Shown here: positions 57,199-64,000 of the stretch, piece after piece
How positions within the stretch are numbered: the stretch's first letter is position 1
Layout: each line of letters opens with the position of its first letter
Source of the DNA: Ampelocalamus luodianensis
Taxonomy: Eukaryota; Streptophyta; Magnoliopsida; Poales; Poaceae
Assembly (NCBI GenBank): GCA_036346255.1
Contig: CM070617.1
Location: forward strand, 21,193,080 to 21,257,079
Reading direction: 5' to 3'
DNA length: 64,000 bases
Made by a program: the position numbers and the translations under genes
The notes under the pieces: model-generated
The model's input: the letters and a program-made list of their open reading frames with translations, nothing else
Told to the model about the DNA's origin: nothing
Databases searched by the model: none

Positions 57199-60100
57199 TG
57201 TGAGCAAGAACTGAGGCTAATCATGATCTAAAGACGTAAATTCTAGCACATTCATGAACACCTAGGCCAAAATATTAGAGCGAAAGCATGATTGTCTTAC
57301 CCGAACTTGGAGAGACCATCGGAGAGATGATAAGTCGGTGTAGATGTGTCGAAGTAGAGCCGGGAAGGGGTAGCAGTTATGGTCGGCGGCCGTAGAGGTG
57401 GTCGTGGACGAGGGCGGCGGAGTCAGGGTGACGATGGGCTCCGGTCTTCGTCCACCTTAGCGCTCAAAATAGATCAGGTTTGTGCGGGGTTTTGGTAGCC
57501 AAGAACAACGTCGTTCTTTTGTCTGCCGAGCCCCCTCAATTCTTATTACGCTAGGTGACCGGGACCCGATCCAAAAGGTAGTTGGCCGCGCCTCTGTCGA
57601 ACCCGGGAATGAAGGATCCCGAATTCTCTGTGTTTATACACTAGTCCAGGATTTCCAGTGTACACAGTCATCAAAAGTGATAGCAAAATCATATCACGCT
57701 CTTTATTAATATTATCTCAGAGTTTTATTACAACTGGGCCTGAGGCCAAATGAAAAGAAATAACACAGCGGAAAAAGTAGTAGTAGGCCACACGACTTGC
57801 CACAGGCAATCGTCTGGGGACGTAGCCTATTCGCCGAGGTCCTCACCGTCCTGATAGAGGTCTTCTGCTGAATAGAGATTATTCAGCAAGAGTAAGCACA
57901 ACTTCCGTGCTTGCAAGTTACACCCAATATTGAAGATTAATGCATGCATAGGGTAAACAAAGGATAATGGCAGGGTTGTTTTGCATAAACAGCATTTTCA
58001 GATTAAATACCATTAATAGTTTTCTAAGGCCAATTTTAATAACATAATTGAAATCAGTGATTAAGATGACAATGAATAGTGGATAACCTCCAATAAATGA
58101 ATAGTGAAGGATACCCTCCTAACACCTGGCTAACCGCCCCATTTTACCATAGGATTATCCATCCTAAAAACAACTGTGGGAATCATTTTATAAACCAAAA
58201 ACAAGTCTAACTTAGAGTGGCTTTGCTAGCATGTCCATGACCGCAGACGCGGCTATTCGAATAGTTTCTACTCTACAGAGTTTGTACAGCTTTACCCACA
58301 CGAGATAATATGCTTTTAATGTCGGCCAAAGCACGCTTCCGAAGGCGTGTGACTAAGCAATTATCATGAGGCCATTACAAAGCAGTATCTTAATGTATTT
58401 ATGCCCACTAAGGTTTCGCTACCATTAGACTAACCATCCTCCGGAAGCCCCCTCTTGCGCCCGGTGGGACTAATGTCTAACCAACACCCACACATACAAC
58501 ATAGCATAAATATCACTAAGACACCACAGATTATTTAGCCAAATCTGTCCCATTCCAGACATGCGGTGGTACGGTAAGGCGTAGCAAAATACGCTCAAAG
58601 ACCGGTCCTTAACTAACTTGGACGACTTTCCATTTAAATAAACCCATGGGCCGTAATCCTAACCAGATTAGGCCCGTGCACGAACCTGCACCCACCATAC
58701 ATCCATCACGCCCAAGTCCAAACCCATTTTATTTTATTTAGAGTGAAAACTCACAAAAAGCCTTCCGTGGTAAAACAATACCACCGAAACAAACTTAAAA
58801 TCAAATTGTAAAGGATTTGGCTAAACCTTCCCAAATAAATGTGGTCTAGGCATGGCTAAGCATATGACAAATTTTAATAGAACTTTGCCTAAGGGTGTCA
58901 TGGTATTCATATTCAATAATCAAATTGGTCATACAATGGAGATTGGAGTAACTATATATAAACAGGACATTTAAACAATTGTATAAACATATGCATGCAA
59001 TAGTAATTTAAAACAGGAATTAAATAATTTAAAATACTGGCAACAATATGATCAATAGTGTAACTTGCCTTTGTTGAAGTCTTGAAATTCTAAATCGTCG
59101 GAAGGATCTAACTCTCCGGAGTCGTCGAGGTCTATACGCGAAAATACGACAAATTAACTTCAAATTCAAATAAATTCAAAAACTCAGCTCAAAATAACTC
59201 CAAATTGAAATATTTTGCTTTAGTTAGCTAGATTATGATTTTAGACAAATTTTGCAATTTGAACCACCCAATTTGGAGTTCATATGCAAAAGTTGCGAAT
59301 TTTAGAAGTTTAATACAAAATCTGGAATTTAATTGAATTCTCTGAATTATTTTTCTAAAGGAAATTCTATTTATTGCGCAAGCTGACGCCAGCGAACCAG
59401 ATTTCGGAATTAAAAGAATTTAATTAAAATTCCTGACATGCGGGCCCCACGTGTCATAGACACGGCTCATGGTGGATTGATTCCACCGAGCCACGTGTGG
59501 GCCGGCGCGGTGGACTTGCCACGCGGGCGCTGACCCGGCGTGACACGCGAGCGCCACGTAAGCGTTATCGGTGAGGTGGCGCCAGATGGCGATGAGTGGC
59601 ATGGCCACGTCGCGACGACGGAGGTGGCTCCGGTGGCGAGCTCGCCGGCGTTACACGCCACGGCGAGGGGAGTGGATGTGCGCAAAAGGGAGAGGGGAGC
59701 AGTGCGATCTCGGGGGTTACCAAAACGGCGGCGGGGTGTGACCGGAAGGTCGTCGGCGACGACGTTTGGCGGCGGCGGCGTGCGGTTGTCGACGAAGTGG
59801 TGGTTCCGATGATCCTCCGTGGAAGTGAGTGGCGGCAACGGCTTCGCACGGACGCGGCGATGACGATGGTGCCGACGGCGGAGAGGAAGGAGTCCTGGCG
59901 GCGCCGGAAACGGGGAAGAAGTTCCTACGGTCGCCGGTGACGAAACTTGAATTCCGAGCGCTACGACGATGGAGGCGAGTTGTGGTTGGTGGCGGTGTGT
60001 TGTGGGAGGTGTGACGGTCCCGGCGCACCTATTTATAGGGCGCGGGCGTGGCCGAGCTGCCGTGGAGCTCAAGAAGGTCCTCGCGGTCACGGCGGCGAGA

Positions 60101-61012
60101 TTTTGGGGATTTAGGGCGCCGGATGGGAAAGTGATGGCCGTGTCGGGGGCGGAGGAGATCCTGGCATAAATGCGCGCGATGAACGGGAGAGATGCGGCTA
60201 GATTGGCTCGGTTTTGGAAGGTCCAGAGTTGGCATCCATGGCGGAATCGCGGGGAGAAGAAGGAAAGTGATGGAGGAAGAAAGGAAAGGAGGACGATGAC
60301 CCAGCTGCGTCCGATTTTAATCTAACGGTGGACAACGACGGGGCGAATCGGTAAGTTAAGTTTGGACGCAGCCGTTGGATTTTGATCCAACGGTTGAAAT
60401 AGATTGCGGGTGTGTTTAAGTATCGGTCTTATGGGAGCCGTCGATCCGCATCTAACGGTCACCGTGATTGGGATGTTCGAGCCGTCCAATGCTTCATTGA
60501 GTTCGCCGTTGGATTTAGATCCAACGGTGACAACGCACCGGCGGCGCGAGTGGGAGAGATGGAGAGATCGACACGTGGGTCCCGCCGCGATCGAGAGAGA
60601 GAGAGGCGCGGTGGAGCGGGCGTGCGCGCGGGAAGTGGTCCGGGCGAGTGGGTTTCGCCCGGACACTTTTTGTAATTTCTTTTGATTTCGATTTAATTAA
60701 ATACGATAATTCAATTTGGCTTTAGAATATAGCAATTTAAGTCCAAAATTTCGAGAAAATTCACGAAATTCTCTGGAGCATTTAGGACTTAAATAAAATA
60801 TTTCAACTATTTTGTGGTAATATATTTTGCACATAAATTTGATTAGCTTTAATTGGTTAAGGAAAAACTTCTGAAAATTCCAGAAAATCCACAAAATACA
60901 TAAATTTTAATTTCTTCAAAATTTGGGCTGTTAGAGCCTCCGATCAGGGCGCGAAGTGGGGCGTCATCCCTGGAAACTCGGAGATCGTTAGCCGAGCAAG
61001 ATCAACCCAACA
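57199..61012 (-). repeat. Left (3') LTR of the copia element, split
   Basis: LTR sequence runs 57199-57594 and resumes at 60941-61012; together they match 63381-63857. The gap is the nested solo LTR at 57595-60935 plus its GCCTC TSD copy (60936-60940). Confidence 0.88.
57595..60935 (-). mobile_element. Gypsy-type solo LTR, 3341 bp, TSD GCCTC, nested
   Basis: Comparison with the intact right LTR shows exactly where the insertion entered: GGCCGCGCCTC continues as CGATCAG after it. GCCTC is duplicated at 57590-57594 and 60936-60940. On the minus strand it starts TCTAACAGCCCAAATTTTG (TGT expected; one base changed) and ends GGGTTCGACA. It contains GC-rich leader-like sequence (59450-60650) with frames on both strands but no conserved gene, and no primer-binding site. 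Confidence 0.85.
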
Positions 61013-62170
61013 AAGAAACTGAAATCAAATTCCTCCCAATAGAAGGAACATAAACTACATTATTGAGACGAAGCAAGAAGCCGTTGTCTAAAACTAATGA
61101 AATAGATCCAATTGATTCTACTTCGGTTTCCTTTCCATCCGCGACTCTAAGGCTTCGCTCCCCCTTTCTTAGTGTTCTCGCGGTAAGGAATCCCTGTAAA
61201 GAATTAGTAACGTGCACAGTTGCACCTAAGTCAATCCACCAAGAATTAATGGAGAAATTAGCATAAAGAGTTTCATCAATAAACATTATTGTATCATTAG
61301 CCTTCTTTGCGAGCCACTTTAGGAATCCGACACAGTCCTTCTGAAAATGCTCTGGCTGCTTGCAGAAATGACATTTACCCCCTTTAGGTGCTCCAGCAGG
61401 AGCCACATGGGGCTTAGGTGCATTGTGCACTTTAGGCCCCGACTTATCTGCATTGGGGGAGAACGCCAACTTTTTCTTAGATTTGAAGTCCCCTTGGAAC
61501 TTCCTTTTGTTGGAGCCACTAACTTGAAGTGCAAGATCTCTCTTTTTCGTCCTTATTCTCTCTTCCTCCTGAACACACATGGCGATTAAATCGCTCATGT
61601 TCCACTTTTCTTTCTGAGTATTATAATTTATCTTAAATGCTGTATACTCAGAAGGGAGAGAGGTCATAATGAAATGGACTAGGAAACCATCAGATATCTC
61701 CATATCCATGCCTTTAAGTTTTCCAGTCATATCAGTCATCATCATAATGTGTTCTCTTATACTGCCGGATCCATCATACTTAGTTATCAAGAGCCTCTGA
61801 ATTAGAGTACTGGCATAAACTTTTGTGGAGCCCTTAAATTTTTCCTCAACTGATGCCAAATACTCTGTAGCATTTTTAGAATCGAGGATTGCTCCCCTGA
61901 TCCCAACTGAAATGAAGGTCTTTATAATCATAAGTGATAGACGGTTGGACTGTTCCTATTTCTCAGCATTAATTTCATAAATTTTCTTTTTGTCGTCATA
62001 ATTTTCTTCACCTTTGGTGGGGGGAATGGGAGCTAGCACCCTTAAAGCATAATCGAGATCTAAAACCTCAAGGACAGCATGGATCCTTTCCTTCCAAGTG
62101 GAAAAATTGCTCTTCGTAAGCTGCTCAATGTTGTCGATTGTGGCAGCGATATTTGATGCATTTATTGCTG
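61002..62170 (-). pseudogene. Copia gag (with protease start), stop-interrupted and truncated
   Basis: The minus frame starts near 62170 (ASNIAATIDNIEQLTKSNFS) and is cut by TAG at 61956-61958, where a Trp codon is expected. It resumes through the UBN2-type gag (MTDMTGKLKGM, SLPSEYTAFKINYN) to a zinc knuckle CHFCKQPEHFQKDC. The protease start reads WWIDLGATVHVTNS: the catalytic D-S/T-G is DLG, so protease would be inactive even if made. The frame ends just past NLISVSLLG, where the pol region is deleted up to the LTR. The initiator codon is not obvious. Confidence 0.8.
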
Positions 62171-62179
62171 AATACCAAA

Positions 62180-63365
62180 ATACAAGGCAAAAATTAGAAT
62201 TAACATAAGAATATGTTGCATGTAATTAACCCTACGTTGGTCTGATTAATAACATGCAAAAAACTATAGTTCTAATTTATATCACCTTTGGGCAGAAAAT
62301 GAAAAAGAACTAAACAATTAATATGGTCACACACGACTACAATCAACGTTGGTCAGAATGTAATCGTATGTATACCTAATGCCAAAACATAAAATGTAAA
62401 AGTCTCTAATTAAAATATCTCGTTGGTTCAATTTTAATCAGAGACTAAGCATAATATTGGGCAATAATACATTATTCATGATATATCATAATTGGGTAAC
62501 TAAACAATAATTAAAACAGTGCACAATAATTAGATTTAAGCATAAGGAAAAAAGCACTGAAAATAAAAAGGAAAGAGAAAATTGCAGCCGGCCTCAATAG
62601 AAATCGGCCCAAAACATGTGTGCAGCCCAACACACGCGCGGCCCATCTTCTCTCTGCCGGCCCGAAAAGCACTGCCGTCGTCGGATGCGATCGGACGGCT
62701 AGAAAACACTCGGCCCAACCCCTTCCGCCGGCCCGCATAACCGTGGCCCTCAGATCTGATCGGACGGACGAGGTGTTGAGACGGGCGACTTAAAAACGCT
62801 GGAAAAACCTAACCCTAATCTCATTCCCCCTTCTCCTCGGAAAAACACGGAGTGACGGCAGCGGCGGCGTCGCGCGTGCGGGAGCACGGAGCGACGGCTT
62901 GAGGCCCGCGATGTAGCGGCGGCGGCGGCGCGCGCGGTAGGAGCACGAAGCGGCAACTTGAGGCGGCGCGACAAAAAAGGTGGCGCCTCCGCAGCCCTCT
63001 TCGCCGGCGCGTGCGTGCGACCTAAGTTGCGCGCGGCGCCGTCGAATGGAGCTACGGGGGTGCCCGTGACGGAGAAGACCCAGTGATCTCCAAAAGGTAA
63101 GCTTCCGCCGCATCACTTTGGGTTCTTAGGGGTTTGAGGGCTCGGGGGGGGTACTAATTTGGGTTTAGTTGGCTCGGGATCTCTTAGGGTTCCTCAAAAT
63201 CGAAGTCCTCTCCTTCTAAAATGCTAAACCGGGTCATAGAACAATAGATCCGAGCCTCTAAATCTTAGATCCCGTCATTATACATTAGATCTGAGCATAA
63301 GAACATCAAATCGGGCATGAACAAGTTCGGTTTGGGAGCTAAAAGGGTTCAATAAGAGCTAGGGT
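62180..63365. other. Leader region of the copia element
   Basis: Untranslated leader between the primer-binding site and gag. The GC-rich minus frames at 62750-63116 look like chance. Confidence 0.45.
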
Positions 63366-63378
63366 GGTTCTGATACCA
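63366..63378 (-). other. Primer-binding site (initiator Met tRNA)
   Basis: The minus strand reads TGGTATCAGAACC two bases after the 5' LTR end (63381). It matches the start of the usual copia PBS TGGTATCAGAGC, complementary to the 3' end of initiator tRNA-Met. Confidence 0.85.
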
Positions 63379-63380
63379 AA

Positions 63381-63857
63381 TGTGAGCAAGAACTGAGGCT
63401 AATCATGATCTAAAGACGTAAATCCTAGCACATTCATGAACACCTAGACCAAAACATTAGAGCGGAAGCATGATTGTCTTACCCGAACTTGAAGAGGCCA
63501 TCGGAGAGATGATAAGTCGGTGTAGATATGTCGGAGTAGAGCCGGGACGGGGTAGCAGTTCTGGTCGGCGGCCGTAGAGGTAGTCGTGGACGAGGACGGC
63601 GGAGTCAGGGTGATGATGGGCTCCGGTCTTCGTCCACCTTAGCTCTCAAAATAGATCGGGTTTGTGCGGGGTTTTGGTAGTCAAGAACAACGTCGTTCTT
63701 TTGCCTGCCGAGCCCCCTCAATTCTTATTGCGTTAGGTGACCAGGACCCGAACCAAAAGGTAGTTGGCCGCGCCTCCGATCAGACGCGAAGTGGGGCGCC
63801 ACCCTGGAAACTCGGAGATCGTTAGCCGATCGTTAGCCGAGCAAGATCAACCCAACA
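63381..63857 (-). repeat. Right (5') LTR of the copia element, 477 bp
   Basis: An uninterrupted LTR copy, TGTTGGG to CTCACA on the minus strand. Near 63821-63841 GATCGTTAGCC is tandemly duplicated relative to the left copy. Confidence 0.9.
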
Positions 63858-63862
63858 TCCCG

Positions 63863-64000
63863 GTCTCCCCTCTGGGCTCTGGCTCTCCTAGTCTTCTTCT
63901 TCTTTGAGTTCTTTCCCACCCGCGCGTAGGAAGAATTGCAACTTGCAAACGGGCGCCACCATCTTATATAGTCCACTCCAGCGTCCCGCCACCCGCTCGT
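63863..64000. other. Flank that rejoins 57193; promoter-like
   Basis: With the element removed, this follows the sequence ending at 57198. It is CT-rich and contains CTTATATAGTCC, and the left flank has CTTAAATAAACGG (about 57124), so the insertion may sit in the promoter or leader of a gene beyond the window. Confidence 0.35.

Larger units (their letters stand above)
57199..63857 (-). mobile_element. Copia retrotransposon deletion derivative, TSD TCCTG/TCCCG
   Basis: Two LTRs (57199-61012, interrupted; 63381-63857, 477 bp) begin TGTTGGGTTGATC and end CTTGCTCACA on the minus strand. Flanks TCCTG (57194-57198) and TCCCG (63858-63862) are a one-mismatch TSD. The primer-binding site adjoins the right LTR. 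The internal region (about 2.37 kb) holds a leader, a broken gag and the start of protease, then meets the left LTR directly. Integrase, reverse transcriptase and RNase H are absent. By hand count the LTRs differ at about 21 of 396 aligned bases, mostly transitions. Confidence 0.85.

Noticed and set aside
59467..60090. 207-residue minus frame and plus-strand counterparts
   Set aside because: Lie in the GC-rich leader part of the nested solo LTR; no domain.

Overview
This window is nuclear DNA from a grass (Poaceae), probably a close relative of rice. The evidence is intron-rich genes with GT-AG splice sites, GC-rich first exons, plant-specific families (Dof zinc finger, ATL-type RING-H2), a histone H3 promoter with the plant octamer CGCGGATC, and many grass-type transposons (PIF/Harbinger, CACTA, hAT, MULE-MITEs, copia and gypsy LTRs, L1 LINEs). 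The order pyrophosphatase, cytosolic FBPase, histone H3, actin resembles a segment of rice chromosome 1 as I remember it. I could not check that.

Left part (1-25 kb) is gene-dense. A decayed PIF/Harbinger element (1-3491) is followed by a soluble inorganic pyrophosphatase gene (+, 8 exons, 4478-5815). This converges on a cytosolic fructose-1,6-bisphosphatase gene (-, 12 exons, 6180-8851) that uses one GC-AG intron. A 529-bp solo LTR follows. Next come a YKT6-type R-SNARE gene (-, 6 exons, 10815-14584) carrying a one-base deletion in exon 5, an intronless histone H3.1 gene (-, 15268-15678), and an actin gene (-, 16864-18518, with a leader exon near 19.6-19.7 kb). A copia solo LTR (20903-22185) and an ATL-like RING-H2 E3 ligase gene (-, 24113-24757) complete this part. 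PPase and cFBPase both act in cytosolic sucrose synthesis and PPi balance. The SNARE, H3 and actin genes are housekeeping genes.

Right part (25-64 kb) is mostly transposon sediment with one clear gene, a Dof transcription factor (+, 47628-48599). I resolved several nested insertions by their target-site duplications (TSDs). A gypsy-type solo LTR at 31298-35398 contains two younger solo LTRs. A solo LTR at 39919-43964 contains a CACTA element and a 5'-truncated LINE. A copia deletion derivative at 57199-63857 has its left LTR split by a 3.3-kb solo LTR. A hAT deletion derivative lies at 52269-53570, a 247-bp palindromic MULE-MITE at 37901-38147, and Tourist-like MITEs elsewhere. Seven of the eight bounded LTR loci are solo LTRs, so unequal or intra-element recombination has been very active here.

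I found no tRNA or rRNA gene, no CRISPR array and no organised multi-gene system of an unknown kind. The most unusual items are the YKT6 frameshift with its degenerate second copy of the last exon, the GC-AG intron, a probable centromere-type (CRM/CRR) solo LTR in a gene-bearing region, and the hairpin-packed CACTA element. Splice sites were assigned by hand from reading frame, GT/AG signals and remembered family sequences. No alignment was run.
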